A program made the position numbers and the translations under genes. The notes under the pieces are model-generated. The model was not told the origin of the DNA, made no database searches, and saw only the letters and a list, made by a program, of their open reading frames with translations. From a virus, in IMG/VR virus record IMGVR_UViG_3300049215_000479, positions 1 through 55,245 of that record: a DNA stretch of 55,245 nt; one strand, given 5' to 3'. Position 1 is the stretch's first letter, and every line of letters begins with the position of its first letter. Below, in pieces: positions 25,778-34,817 of this stretch.

Positions 25778-26436
25778 TGCGCCTCATCACCTGCAACGCC
25801 CTCCCGGTGCTCGGGCTCCGCCTGATGCTCCCGCGGACAGGCGTGTGGACCGCTGCGCTCGAGCTCGATGCCGAAGAGGCCGTCACGGGCGCCGTCGAGA
25901 TCCTCGACGAGGGCGTGTCGTACGTCGGAACGGTCGTGAGCTCGGGCGTGCTCGCCGGCGTGTGCCGGGCCGAGGTCGTCGGCGGCGCCGGCGGGTTCCG
26001 GAAGGACGTGCCGTCGAGGTCGTACGTCGGCGTCACCGCCCGGACCGTGCTCGCCGACCTCATGGCCGCCGTGGGCGAGCGTCTCGATGCCCAGGCGACG
26101 CGCACCGTCCTCGCCGCAGCGCTACCGTACTGGACGCGGGCCGCGGGCCGCGCAGGCACGGCCATGCAGGACCTCGCGGACGCCCTGGGCGCCTCCTGGC
26201 GCGTGCTGCCAGGAGGCAATGTCTGGATGGGCCAGGAGCTCTGGAGCGAGGCCGAGGAGGGCATCGGCGGGGTCGAGATGGACCGCGACGACGGCGCCGG
26301 CACGGTCGTCCTCGCGCCCGACACCATCGGGCTCGCGCCGGGCGTCACCCTCGAGGGGCGCCGGGTCGGTCGGGTCGAGCACTTCTTCGCCCGCGAGGCG
26401 CCCCTCCGGACGACCTTCTGGGTCGAGGCCGCATGA
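25777..26436 (+). CDS. Baseplate hub-like protein
   Basis: 219 residues. The region VGVTARTVLADLMAAVGERL followed by QDLADALGASWRVLPGGNVW is typical of hub proteins (gp27/Mu gp44 type), in which a domain is inserted between barrel halves; here the protein is short. ATG overlaps the previous stop. Bases 26238-26274, encoding about Glu154 to Val166, nearly match CRISPR spacer 2. Confidence 0.6.
   Translation: MRLITCNALPVLGLRLMLPRTGVWTAALELDAEEAVTGAVEILDEGVSYVGTVVSSGVLAGVCRAEVVGGAGGFRKDVPSRSYVGVTARTVLADLMAAVGERLDAQATRTVLAAALPYWTRAAGRAGTAMQDLADALGASWRVLPGGNVWMGQELWSEAEEGIGGVEMDRDDGAGTVVLAPDTIGLAPGVTLEGRRVGRVEHFFAREAPLRTTFWVEAA
26238..26274 (+). other. Near-match protospacer for CRISPR spacer 2
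   Basis: 35 of 37 bases equal spacer 2 (43123-43159) in the same orientation; differences are at spacer positions 26 (A here, G in spacer) and 37 (C here, T in spacer). In the reading frame these are an Ile-to-Val change and a synonymous change, so the spacer looks copied from a homologous gene of a related phage. Confidence 0.9.
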
Positions 26437-26789
26437 GCACGACGGTCACGTACGACGGCAGCGGACTGCCCACCACGACGCTCACCGACGACGGTACGGC
26501 CTTCGAGGCCGTGCTCGAGCTCGACGGCCTCGATCCGCAGCGCGGCACGACCGCCGAGGAGCGGGCGCGCGGCATCTCCTCGCTGAACCCCCCGACCGTT
26601 CGGGTCCGGAAACGCGTCGTCGCCGCGGACGCGCACCGCGCGCTCATCGATGCGGCGAAGCTCGCCGTCGAGGCCGCGGTCGTCAGCACGAACGGCGACA
26701 CGGGCGGACCCGCCGATCTGCTGATGTGCCGCTTCAAGGTCGCGGTCGCGGTGCGCGGAGCGCTCCGCCTCCTCGGCGAGGAGATCTGA
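26433..26789 (+). CDS. Small baseplate-region protein
   Basis: 118 residues, ATG overlapping the hub stop. Strand-rich start ([20 protein letters not shown]) and helical C-terminus. Unknown; probably part of the hub or spike assembly by position. Confidence 0.45.
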   Translation: MSTTVTYDGSGLPTTTLTDDGTAFEAVLELDGLDPQRGTTAEERARGISSLNPPTVRVRKRVVAADAHRALIDAAKLAVEAAVVSTNGDTGGPADLLMCRFKVAVAVRGALRLLGEEI

Positions 26790-26790
26790 C

Positions 26791-27303
26791 GTGCAGCTCA
26801 CCCAGGGGGAACTTGCGCGCTACACGTCGAAGGTTCGCTATGCGGGGAGTCGCGCCTGCTGGGAATGGTCCGGCGCGCGTTGCCGGGGATACGGCCGCAT
26901 CAAGATCCACGGAACAGTGCTGCCGGCGCACCGCGTCGCGTATGAGCTCGCGTACGGGCCGATTCCCGACGGGCTGTTGGTCTGCCATCACTGCGACAAT
27001 CGCGCGTGCTGCAATCCAGCGCATCTTTTCCTAGGGACCGATGCGGACAACAACTGGGATAAGGTACGCAAGGGTCGTCACAATCCGGCGCGCGGCGACG
27101 GGCACGGGACCCATACAAAACCTGAGAGCATCGCTCGCGGCTCCCGATCTGGGCGGGCCGTGCTCACGGAAGCCGACGTTCGAGATTTGCGGATGCGCGC
27201 TCACAGCGGAGCGACGTTCGCGCAACTAGCACGAGAGCTCGGCGTGACACGGCGAACCGTGAAACTGGCGGTCAAGCGCAGCACGTGGAGGCACGTCGCA
27301 TGA
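26791..27303 (+). CDS. HNH homing endonuclease
   Basis: 170 residues, GTG start. The HNH motif is CWEWSG...[36 protein letters not shown], in which the CHHCDN and CNPAHL elements carry the metal-binding His and Asn. The C-terminal part ([19 protein letters not shown]) is a helix-turn-helix for DNA binding. It sits between two baseplate genes, overlapping the next one by four bases, and its base composition is less GC-rich than its neighbours, as expected of an invading homing gene. Confidence 0.9.
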   Translation: MQLTQGELARYTSKVRYAGSRACWEWSGARCRGYGRIKIHGTVLPAHRVAYELAYGPIPDGLLVCHHCDNRACCNPAHLFLGTDADNNWDKVRKGRHNPARGDGHGTHTKPESIARGSRSGRAVLTEADVRDLRMRAHSGATFAQLARELGVTRRTVKLAVKRSTWRHVA

Positions 27304-27776
27304 GCGATCCGAAAGACGCGCTGGCAAGGTTCGTCCGGTTCATCATGCGCGACACCGTCTACCTCGGCACCTACGCCGCGACGGTGCAGGCCCAACACGC
27401 CGACGACACGCTCGACCTCCTGCCGGACGACGAGCGCGTGCGCGGCAACGGCCTCACGAACGTGCCGATCCGTCACGGCCTGCCGGGAGTGCGGGTGCGG
27501 GTCGTCGTCGGCTCGCGGCTCTCGCTCGGGTTCGAAAACGGCGATCCACGGCGGCCCTTCGCCGCCCTCTGGGAACCCGGCGCGATCGAGCTCATCTCGT
27601 TCAACGGCGGCACACAGCGGATCGCGCGACAGGGCGACCCCGTGACGTGCTTCTGGCCGCCGGCGGCCGTCATCACGGGAACCATCACGGGCTTCGGGGC
27701 GTTCAGAGGCACCATAACGCTCGGATCGCCGGTGCCGGGCATCATCGAGGACGGCGCGGAGCGGGTCCTCGCGTGA
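27300..27776 (+). CDS. Baseplate spike-like protein, first copy
   Basis: 158 residues. [20 protein letters not shown], then [32 protein letters not shown], matches the OB-fold plus beta-prism pattern of gpV/Mu gp45 central spike proteins. The following gene is a clear paralogue with the same order of elements. Two different spike subunits in tandem is unusual. Confidence 0.65.
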   Translation: MSDPKDALARFVRFIMRDTVYLGTYAATVQAQHADDTLDLLPDDERVRGNGLTNVPIRHGLPGVRVRVVVGSRLSLGFENGDPRRPFAALWEPGAIELISFNGGTQRIARQGDPVTCFWPPAAVITGTITGFGAFRGTITLGSPVPGIIEDGAERVLA

Positions 27777-28300
27777 GCGCCGCGCGCGAAGCCCTGGCCG
27801 GCTTCATCCGGTGGGTCATGCGCGACGTCACGTACCGTCGCATGTACGTCGCGCGCGTCGAAGCCGACCACGAGGGGACCGTCGACCTCACGCCCGAGGC
27901 GGACGAGCTCGAGGGACTCGGGCTCCAGCGGGTGCCGGTGCGCGTCGGCGTCGCCGGCGCGCGCGTGCGGCTTGAGCGCGGCACGCGCTGCCTCGTGGGC
28001 TTCGACGATGCCGATCCACGGCGGCCCAAGGTCGTCGCGTGGGAGTACGCGGCCGACAGCGCGCACGTCACGTTCGACGGCGGCGCGCGGAAGGTCGCGC
28101 GGGTCGGCGATCCCGTGAAGGTGCTCGTCGGCGAGACGACAGCTGTCCAGGGCATCGCGACCGGTACGCTCACGATCCCGGGCTCGCCACCAACCATCGT
28201 GCCCGTGCCGGGAGCGCCCTTCGCGGGGTTCGTCACCGGCCTTGTCCCCGAGGACGTGGTCGCCGAGGTCGCGGCGGGCGCCCCGAAGCTCACGGCATGA
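27773..28300 (+). CDS. Baseplate spike-like protein, second copy
   Basis: 175 residues, GTG start overlapping the previous stop. FIRWVMRDVTYRRMYVARVE and PVRVGVAGARVRLERGTRCLVGFDDADPRRPK align by eye with the preceding protein. The C-terminus adds IPGSPPTIVPVPGAPF. A diverged tandem duplicate; it may form a heteromeric spike or replace the first copy. Confidence 0.6.
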   Translation: MSAAREALAGFIRWVMRDVTYRRMYVARVEADHEGTVDLTPEADELEGLGLQRVPVRVGVAGARVRLERGTRCLVGFDDADPRRPKVVAWEYAADSAHVTFDGGARKVARVGDPVKVLVGETTAVQGIATGTLTIPGSPPTIVPVPGAPFAGFVTGLVPEDVVAEVAAGAPKLTA

Positions 28301-28809
28301 CGACGACGTTCAAGGGGCAGTTCACGCTGGGCGAGTGCATCCCCGCCGCGGCCGCCGCGCAGGTGAACCTCGGCGCCGTGCTCGCCTCGAGCATGCCCGA
28401 CGTCGAGGCACGGATCGGCGGGCTGCTAGCGATCCAGGCGCGGCCGCCGCCGGCGCTTGCCGACCTCATCGCGGCCGTGCAGCAACTCCTTGCGGCGCTT
28501 CAGGCCCTGGCCGCGGCGCCGTTCCCGGACCTCGCCGCCACGGCGGCCGCGCTCGCCGACCTCCAGGCCACGCTCGGACAACTCCAGGCGTTCCTTGCGC
28601 TGAACGTCGAGCTCGGCGCGCTTCTCGGGACGGCCGGGATCTACTACTACCTGTTCGCCGGCAAGGCGCCGGAGGTCGGCCCCGAGCTCGCGAGCCTCCT
28701 CGCCGTCGGGCTCCCGGGCGTCCCGATCGATCAGCGCATCGCGGGCGCGGTGCTGCTCGCGGCGGACGGCGGCGCCATCAGCGCGCTTCAGGCGGTGCTG
28801 AAGGCATAG
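28297..28809 (+). CDS. Ala/Leu-rich baseplate-region protein
   Basis: 170 residues, ATG overlapping the previous stop. Starts TTTFKGQFTLGECIPAAAAA; the centre is a long Ala/Leu helix (LADLIAAVQQLLAALQALAA), probably a coiled coil. A similar protein often follows the spike in Mu-like phages of high-GC hosts; function unknown. Confidence 0.5.
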   Translation: MTTTFKGQFTLGECIPAAAAAQVNLGAVLASSMPDVEARIGGLLAIQARPPPALADLIAAVQQLLAALQALAAAPFPDLAATAAALADLQATLGQLQAFLALNVELGALLGTAGIYYYLFAGKAPEVGPELASLLAVGLPGVPIDQRIAGAVLLAADGGAISALQAVLKA

Positions 28810-28824
28810 CGAGCACCTTCCGGT

Positions 28825-29529
28825 TCACAGGTTGCACCACCAGCGGTCGCCGCAGTTCAGCATGTAGCCGGGGCGCACCTCGACGATCGGCGGGTTGCTC
28901 ATCAGGCAGCACCAGCCTCCGGGGTCGTCGCTCGAGCCCTTCGGGCACAGCCCGTCCTGACCCTGGGGGTCGCTGTTCACGGACTGGAAGCATCCCCAGC
29001 CCGTCGTGGTCGTGTCCCAGGGGCCGTCACCCCAGGGGCCGTCGCAGTCGAGGTGCCCTGGATAGCAGTCCATGCACTCCCCCGCCGAATCGGCCGTCGC
29101 CTGGTAGCAGTACTGCATCGCCGGCTTGCAATGGAGGCAGCCGGGCGGCACCGGGCGATCGCTACCGCCGTCCGCACCCGCGTCGCCAGCACCGGGTGCA
29201 CCGCTCGCGCCGGCGCCGCCAGCGTTCGTCGTACCTGCCGTTCCGGAGGTGCCGCCGGCAGCCGTACCCACGACGCCCGCGGAGCCGCCACCGGACGCAC
29301 CGCCGCCGGTTGCGTGTCCGCCGGCGCCCAGCCGTCCACCGCTCGAGCTCGAGCCCGCCGCGCCCTGCCCCGCGGCCCCGCCGCTTCCGTCTCCTGAGCG
29401 TCCGGCGCTCGAGGAGCCGGCATCCGGAGTAGCGCCGCCGGCTCCATCACCGAACTGCGCCGCGCGACCCGAGTCGCCCCCGCAACCTCCTAGCACCAGC
29501 ACCGCGAGCACCACGCCGAACCTGGTCAT
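28825..29529 (-). CDS. Moron lipoprotein with Gly/Ala/Ser linker and Cys-rich domain
   Basis: 234 residues, opposite to all surrounding tail genes. Signal peptide MTRFGVVLAVLVLGGCGG with lipobox LGGC. Residues about 25-115 are a Gly/Ser/Ala/Thr linker of the kind common in myxobacterial surface lipoproteins. Residues 120-234 hold about 12 cysteines (CLHCKPAMQYCYQ, CMDCYPGHLDC, CCLMSNPP), probably disulphide-bonded outside the cell. A good ribosome site (CAGGAGG) precedes it. Likely expressed from the prophage to change the host surface, for example to exclude other phages; that role is inferred. Confidence 0.75.
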   Translation of the reverse strand: MTRFGVVLAVLVLGGCGGDSGRAAQFGDGAGGATPDAGSSSAGRSGDGSGGAAGQGAAGSSSSGGRLGAGGHATGGGASGGGSAGVVGTAAGGTSGTAGTTNAGGAGASGAPGAGDAGADGGSDRPVPPGCLHCKPAMQYCYQATADSAGECMDCYPGHLDCDGPWGDGPWDTTTTGWGCFQSVNSDPQGQDGLCPKGSSDDPGGWCCLMSNPPIVEVRPGYMLNCGDRWWCNL

Positions 29530-29548
29530 GTGAAGCGCGCCTCCTGCG

Positions 29549-29562
29549 CGTTCGCACGAACG
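29549..29562. promoter_or_regulatory. Perfect palindrome upstream of the moron
   Basis: CGTTCG-CA-CGAACG, a 14-base inverted repeat 20 bases upstream of the leftward lipoprotein start and inside the 61-base divergent gap. It could be an operator giving independent control of the moron. No clear -10/-35 is visible. Confidence 0.35.
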
Positions 29563-29590
29563 TAACCACGCCTCGCCGTCTCGTCACTCC

Positions 29591-29983
29591 ATGGCCGAAT
29601 TGGGTAGCGATATCGCGGGTGTGTTCGACGTGGACGCGACCCTGTCGGTGGCCACGGGTCGCCGCGCCCTCGCGCAGGCGATCCTCCGGCGGCTCACGAC
29701 GCCCCGAGGGGGTCTGATCGACTCCCCGGCGTACGGCTACGACGTCACGGCGCTCATCGGGTCCGCGGTGCCCCCGAGCATCGTCGAGCAGCGTGTGCTC
29801 GAGCAGGTCGTCGCGGAGCAAGAGGTGAAGGACGCGCGCTGCACGGTCACGTTCACGCGCGACACGCTCACCGTCGACATCCAGGTCGAGGAGGGCGACG
29901 GCCCGTTCTCGCTCACCCTCACGGCGTCGGAGCTCACCATCCAGGCGTTCCTCGACGGGACGCTCTTCGCCGAGGCCGCGTAA
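29591..29983 (+). CDS. Baseplate wedge protein (gp25/Mu gp46-like)
   Basis: 130 residues. VATGRRALAQAILRRLTTPRG, then IDSPAYGYDV and RVLEQVVAEQEV, are hallmarks of the GPW/gp25 wedge family. It joins the sheath end to the J-like protein that follows. Confidence 0.85.
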   Translation: MAELGSDIAGVFDVDATLSVATGRRALAQAILRRLTTPRGGLIDSPAYGYDVTALIGSAVPPSIVEQRVLEQVVAEQEVKDARCTVTFTRDTLTVDIQVEEGDGPFSLTLTASELTIQAFLDGTLFAEAA

Positions 29984-29986
29984 CCG

Positions 29987-31144
29987 ATGCTCTCCGTTCA
30001 GCAACTCCGAACGCCCATCACGAGGAAGCAGGCCCTCGACTGGCTCGTCACGCTGCTCAAATCGTTCGGCTTCGACACGACCGGTTGGCAGGACGGGCGC
30101 ATTCAGAAGACGCTGCTCCTATCGGTATGCACGCTCGTCTCCGACCTGACGGAGCTCAACAAGGACGTCGTCGAGTTCGGCTTCAACGAGTACGCGTCCG
30201 GCGCGGCGCTCACGCTCTTCAGCAAGTCGCGTTTCAACAACACGCGCATCGCCGCGGTGCGCACGCGCGGGCCGATGCGTCTCACGTCGACGGCGTCGAT
30301 CCCCTACACGATCGAGCCCGGTCAGCTCGTCGCAGCGACGGACGACGGCATCGAGTTTCGCAACGTGGACGGGGGCGTGGTACCCGCAGGCGGCAGCGTC
30401 CCGCTCATGTTCGAGGCGCGGCTCGCGGGCAGCGATAGCCTGGTGCCCGCCGGCGCCGTCACTCGCCTTCTCACCTCCCTCGCCGGCGTGACGATCGCGA
30501 ACGCGGAGCAGGACCCCTGGTACACCGTCGCCGGCAAGGACGAGGAGAGCGACGCCTCGCTGAGGCTCCGGAACAGCACGAAGTGGGCGACGCTCGGCCT
30601 CGATCTCGTGGGCGAAGGTTATGTGAATCTCGCGCTTTCGAACGGAGCCGTGAAGGTGACGCTCGCGGACCAGAACCCCCGCGGCGCCGGCACGATCGAC
30701 GTCTACTGCGCGGGCGACCTCGCGGTCCTTTCGGACTCCGACATGGGCGCGATCCAGCTCGCCTTCTCGAAGCGCGCCTTCCACACCGACGCCGTGTGGC
30801 CGCCGAGCTCGACGTCGCGCGCGAACGCGGTGAAGCCCGACACACAGCCCCTCGACCTCATCGGGGTCGTCTACCACGACCCCGCCGTCGACCAGGCGAC
30901 GATGCGGGCGCGCGTCGAGGGCGCGCTCAAGGACTTCCTCCGGCGCACTCCGATCGGCGGCTGGGATTACCGCCCGGGGCCCGCGAACGTCATCATGCTG
31001 GGCGACATCCTCGACGTCATCAAGGAGACCGAGGGTGTCCGCACCGTGAACCTCTCGAGCCCCTCGAGCAGCTTCGCCGTGAACCCGCTGAAGCTCGTCG
31101 TGCAAGGCCTCTGGAGCCTCACGTACACGCCCGTGACGACCTGA
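29987..31144 (+). CDS. Baseplate J-like protein (Mu gp47-like)
   Basis: 385 residues. It has the family's order: N-terminal helices (DWLVTLLKSFGFDTTGWQDG), YASGAALTLFSKSRFNN, GPMRLTSTASIPYTIEPGQLV, then ESDASLRLRNSTKWATLG and a C-terminal region with GALKDFLRRTPIGGWDY. It forms the wedge arm holding tail fibres. Directly follows the gp25-like gene. Confidence 0.85.
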   Translation: MLSVQQLRTPITRKQALDWLVTLLKSFGFDTTGWQDGRIQKTLLLSVCTLVSDLTELNKDVVEFGFNEYASGAALTLFSKSRFNNTRIAAVRTRGPMRLTSTASIPYTIEPGQLVAATDDGIEFRNVDGGVVPAGGSVPLMFEARLAGSDSLVPAGAVTRLLTSLAGVTIANAEQDPWYTVAGKDEESDASLRLRNSTKWATLGLDLVGEGYVNLALSNGAVKVTLADQNPRGAGTIDVYCAGDLAVLSDSDMGAIQLAFSKRAFHTDAVWPPSSTSRANAVKPDTQPLDLIGVVYHDPAVDQATMRARVEGALKDFLRRTPIGGWDYRPGPANVIMLGDILDVIKETEGVRTVNLSSPSSSFAVNPLKLVVQGLWSLTYTPVTT

Positions 31145-31148
31145 AGCC

Positions 31149-31811
31149 GTGGCCGACAACAACTATCGCGGCTTCTTCGGCCGCATCTCACCCACGGTCC
31201 TGAAGGGACGGTTCGGGCGGCGGCTCATCGGCGCGCTCGCGTTCCTAGGGGACTCGCTTGCCGCGGGCCTCCGCGACGCGGTGCGCGCGGCGTGGATCGG
31301 AGACGAGACGGGCGGCGGCCCTGCGTACGACGCGCTCCGTCCCGCCGGCGCCGAGCTCTCCCTGCCGCGCTACCCGAACGAGACCTGGCCGCAGTACCAC
31401 GCGCGGCTCGCTCGAGCATGGCAGGACTGGCCGTTCGCGGGCGACGAGGCCCCGATCATCGCGCAGCTCGCTGCCGCGGGGTTCCCGGGCGCGCAGATCT
31501 TCTACACGATCGACGGGACGAACTGGTCGCGCTTTACGGTGTTCTTCCCGCCGGGGACGCACACCGTCACGGCCGCGGGTCCGCTCGTCGGCTCGTTCAT
31601 CGTCGGTGACGGAACGATCGTGGGGCCCGTCGGCATCACGCCAGCCCAGCTCCACACCATCCGGGCCGTGATCGCGAAGTGGAAGCCCGGGCACTGGGTC
31701 TGCGAGAAGATCGTGTTCCAGCTCTCGGGATGGGCCGTAGGCGACGGAAGCGTCGTCGGCGCCCCGGGGCTTTTGGTCGGCGGCCAGACGGTCGTCGTGG
31801 GAGCGGTATAG
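31149..31811 (+). CDS. Tail protein I-like (Mu gp48-like)
   Basis: 220 residues, GTG start. Follows the J-like gene as gp48/gpI does. Contains RYPNETWPQYHARLARAWQDW and ends in beta-rich repeats (GSFIVGDGTIVGPVG, then GWAVGDGSVVGAPG) that may form the fibre attachment. Confidence 0.65.
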   Translation: MADNNYRGFFGRISPTVLKGRFGRRLIGALAFLGDSLAAGLRDAVRAAWIGDETGGGPAYDALRPAGAELSLPRYPNETWPQYHARLARAWQDWPFAGDEAPIIAQLAAAGFPGAQIFYTIDGTNWSRFTVFFPPGTHTVTAAGPLVGSFIVGDGTIVGPVGITPAQLHTIRAVIAKWKPGHWVCEKIVFQLSGWAVGDGSVVGAPGLLVGGQTVVVGAV

Positions 31812-32417
31812 ATGCCCGTCAACATCACGGAAACGGCAACCTTCGACGCGACGATCCAGACCGTCGGGGATGGAGAGCCTGCCAACCAGGCCGACTTCGC
31901 GCTCGCTCCGCAGGGGCTCGCGAACCGCACGAGGTACCTGCACGAGAAGGGCAACGTCCGGAGCTCCGCGAAGTACGCGCACGTCGACAACGATCCGACC
32001 GTGCAGCACCTGGCGATCACGTCCAACAACGTCTGGACGACCATCGGCAGCACCATCAACGTCACGGCCAAGGCGGGTGATCGGATCGCCATCTTCGGCT
32101 CGTTCACGGCCCACATGGGGAGCATCGCGGCCGGCAGCGGCAAGGGTATGGCGGCCCGTGTTCAGGGGCAGGGCCTGCTCGTGTCCTCGTTCACGGTGCC
32201 CGGCGCGAACGCGCGCATGGCGAGCACGAACGACGGCACGACCGACGACGGCACGCGCCACTTCTGCCTGATGGGTACGTACGACGTCGCGTCGGACGAT
32301 ACCTACACGTTTTCCCTGCAGGGCAACCTGCCCGACAACAACGGCGGAACGGCCGCGATGAACGTCATGCGCAACGGCCACCTCTTCGCGATGGTTGTGA
32401 AGCCCGACCAGGCCTGA
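31812..32417 (+). CDS. Tail fibre-associated protein
   Basis: 201 residues. The start (NITETATFDATIQTVGDGEPA) and LAPQGLANRTRYLHE form a common N-terminal fibre module for binding the baseplate; the rest is a beta-sandwich (NVTAKAGDRIAIFGSF). Starts immediately after the previous stop. Confidence 0.6.
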   Translation: MPVNITETATFDATIQTVGDGEPANQADFALAPQGLANRTRYLHEKGNVRSSAKYAHVDNDPTVQHLAITSNNVWTTIGSTINVTAKAGDRIAIFGSFTAHMGSIAAGSGKGMAARVQGQGLLVSSFTVPGANARMASTNDGTTDDGTRHFCLMGTYDVASDDTYTFSLQGNLPDNNGGTAAMNVMRNGHLFAMVVKPDQA

Positions 32418-32420
32418 ACG

Positions 32421-33803
32421 ATGGGCGGCAACGGTTGGCTCGAAGACGTCCCGGGCGTGAAGGACGTCGTGGATGCGACGTCCGGCTCCGACGTCGTGCT
32501 CCCGCGGCGCTCGGCGATCCGCGTGGCCGGGACGGGTGTCTCGATCACCGACGACCCGGTCAACAACCGGATCGTCATCACGTTCGCCGCGGGAGGCGGA
32601 GGCGGCTCTGGCGACGTGGTCGGACCCGCCGGCGCGATCGACAACGCGATCGCTCGCTACGACCAGGCGACGGGCAAGCTCCTCCAGGGCTCGCTGCTCC
32701 GGATCGCCGACGACGGCGCGCTCATCGGGGAGGCTGCGTCCTCGACCCCCGTCCACCTGTCACGCTCGCCCGTGAACATGGCGACCGACGCGAACCGCAC
32801 GCTCGTCGCCGCCGAGCTCGTCTGCACGGTCATCGACGTCACGAGCAGCGGTGCGCTGACGTCCGCTCGCGACATCATCCTGCCGGCCACGACGGGCGCC
32901 TTCTTCCTCGTCTCGAACCAGACGACGGGCGCGCAGCTCCTCAGGTTCAAGGCGACCACCGGCGCGGGCGTGTACGTCCCTTCGGGCGGGCGCGCCCTCA
33001 TCTGGTTCGACGGGACCAACTACGTCTCGGGCGGAGCGCCACGCGGCATCGTCGCGACCGCGTCGCCCTCGACGAGCCAGAACGACCTCGCGATTGCGAA
33101 CGGTGACCTCGCGGACATCTGGGACGTCTCGGCGGGGTCCTCGACGCTCATCAAGATCACGGGCTTCGTGGCGCCCGCGACTGGCGCGCTCTTCGCGTCG
33201 CACACGGTGCGGAACAACGGCTCCGACCCGTGGATCCTGGGGCACCAGGACACGGGCTCGAGCGCCGCGAACCGGGTCATCTGCCCGAACGCCGTGCCGC
33301 TCCCGGTCATGCCTGGCGCGGCCGTGCGCCTCGAGTACGACTTCAGCGCGTCGCGCTGGCGCGCTTACCTGCTCCCGACCTCCGGCGAGTACCCCGTCGC
33401 GATCGCCGAGATCACCTCGGGCACGGCCGCGGGCAGCGTCGACGTCGTCGGGCTCGCGCTGCCGGCGTCGCCCAGCGGGAACGACCGCTTCGTGCTCACC
33501 CGGAGGGTCGAACGACTGAAGGTCGCGCCCACCGGTTCGGGCACGCTCCAGTGCCGCGCCGGAACGACGGTCGGCGGCAACGATATCCAGACGGACCAGG
33601 CCGTGACGAGCGCGACCACGCCCGGCATCGTCGGCGGCGAGTCTATCTCGACGCTCGGGACCGCCATGCTCGCGGCGAACGGCTACGAGCTCCCGATGGC
33701 CGCCTCGGCGAGCGTCAACGAGCGCGTGACCCTCACCGGGACGTTCACGGGCGCCGCCGTCCTCCGCGTCTACTACTTCGGCCTGTGGATGCCGAGTTCG
33801 TGA
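32421..33803 (+). CDS. Tail fibre protein
   Basis: 460 residues with the fibre motif GSGDVVGPAGAIDNAIARYDQATGK (in two parts), a collagen-free stem, and beta-rich repeats (ILPATTGAFFLVSNQTTGAQ; ITSGTAAGSVDVVGLALPAS). Probably a principal host-recognition fibre. Flanked by other fibre genes. Confidence 0.7.
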   Translation: MGGNGWLEDVPGVKDVVDATSGSDVVLPRRSAIRVAGTGVSITDDPVNNRIVITFAAGGGGGSGDVVGPAGAIDNAIARYDQATGKLLQGSLLRIADDGALIGEAASSTPVHLSRSPVNMATDANRTLVAAELVCTVIDVTSSGALTSARDIILPATTGAFFLVSNQTTGAQLLRFKATTGAGVYVPSGGRALIWFDGTNYVSGGAPRGIVATASPSTSQNDLAIANGDLADIWDVSAGSSTLIKITGFVAPATGALFASHTVRNNGSDPWILGHQDTGSSAANRVICPNAVPLPVMPGAAVRLEYDFSASRWRAYLLPTSGEYPVAIAEITSGTAAGSVDVVGLALPASPSGNDRFVLTRRVERLKVAPTGSGTLQCRAGTTVGGNDIQTDQAVTSATTPGIVGGESISTLGTAMLAANGYELPMAASASVNERVTLTGTFTGAAVLRVYYFGLWMPSS

Positions 33804-33807
33804 GCCG

Positions 33808-34584
33808 ATGCGCCGCCAGCTCCCGCAGTACGACCCGGCCACCGACTCCGGGCTCGAGATCTGGATCGATCCCACCGATACGGCCCTAAGCTCTATCCAG
33901 GCCGTCGGCGGCGGCGCGATCACGAACGGCGCGGCGATCGGCCAGGTCTCCTCGAAGAAGGGCCACACTCGAAACTGGACGCAATGGGGCACGAACGCGC
34001 GGAACACGTGGGATTCGACGGGAATCAACGGCGTCGCGGCGATGCGCTGCACGGGCTCGTCGACGCTCGTCAATCAGGTCGCGACGGGGCTGACGAGCCT
34101 TTCTGGGATCACGGTCGTCTACGTCGCGAAGCGCAACGTGAACGGCGTCGCGCTCGCGTTCACGACGCTCGACGGCGCCACCGGCAAGAACGATGTCGGC
34201 CTCCTCCAGTACCCCCTCGCGACGCCGTACGACATGCGCGGGCGGCGCGTGCACACCGACACATTCCAGTCCTACGTCGCGCCCGAGGCGACTCCGACGG
34301 CGTACGTGTACGGCTGCACGCACGACTTCGCGAGCGGCACGTCGACGCTCTACGAATGCGGCGCTCGGATGGCCGTCGTCACGTCCATCCTCACGACGGG
34401 CACCAGCGAGGCCGCGGGCCCTTGGGCGATCAGCCTTGGCGGCCTCGCGCAGGAGACGGGCAGCAACGCGGTGTTCCTGCCCGACGGATGGCTCGGCGGA
34501 ATCCTGATCTGGCCGCGCGTGCTCACGGCCAACGAGCTCGTCGGTCCGACGCACTACCTACGTCGCAAGTACGCGATCGCCTGA
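33808..34584 (+). CDS. LamG/concanavalin-like tail lectin
   Basis: 258 residues. It resembles phage fibre lectin domains: LEIWIDPTDTALSS at the start, GITVVYVAKRNVNGVALAFT in the middle, and GWLGGILIWPRVLTANEL near the end, the usual last strand of a LamG-type fold. The gene at 35681 has the same architecture. Likely binds host surface sugars. Confidence 0.6.
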   Translation: MRRQLPQYDPATDSGLEIWIDPTDTALSSIQAVGGGAITNGAAIGQVSSKKGHTRNWTQWGTNARNTWDSTGINGVAAMRCTGSSTLVNQVATGLTSLSGITVVYVAKRNVNGVALAFTTLDGATGKNDVGLLQYPLATPYDMRGRRVHTDTFQSYVAPEATPTAYVYGCTHDFASGTSTLYECGARMAVVTSILTTGTSEAAGPWAISLGGLAQETGSNAVFLPDGWLGGILIWPRVLTANELVGPTHYLRRKYAIA

Positions 34585-34599
34585 CCTGAAGGAGCCCTC

Positions 34600-34815
34600 A
34601 TGCTGTCCATCCACACGGAGCCGCGCCCGGCGCCGCGGCGCACCAACGTCTACCGCTGCGTCGACCATGACGTCGCCCGCTGCGCGGGCACAGCCATCGG
34701 GATCGGCATCGGCGTGTGCTTCATCCGGAACAAGCCGAGCGCAGGTGGTGGGACGCCCTCCCCCAAGTCCTCAGGTGTCCTGTTTCCCCTCTTCTTCGAC
34801 CTCGGAGCTAGCTGA
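34600..34815 (+). CDS. Small hypothetical protein in fibre cluster
   Basis: 71 residues with a ribosome site (AAGGAGCCC). One short hydrophobic stretch (AGTAIGIGIGVCFI). Three cysteines. No family recognised. Confidence 0.4.
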   Translation: MLSIHTEPRPAPRRTNVYRCVDHDVARCAGTAIGIGIGVCFIRNKPSAGGGTPSPKSSGVLFPLFFDLGAS

Positions 34816-34817
34816 CC

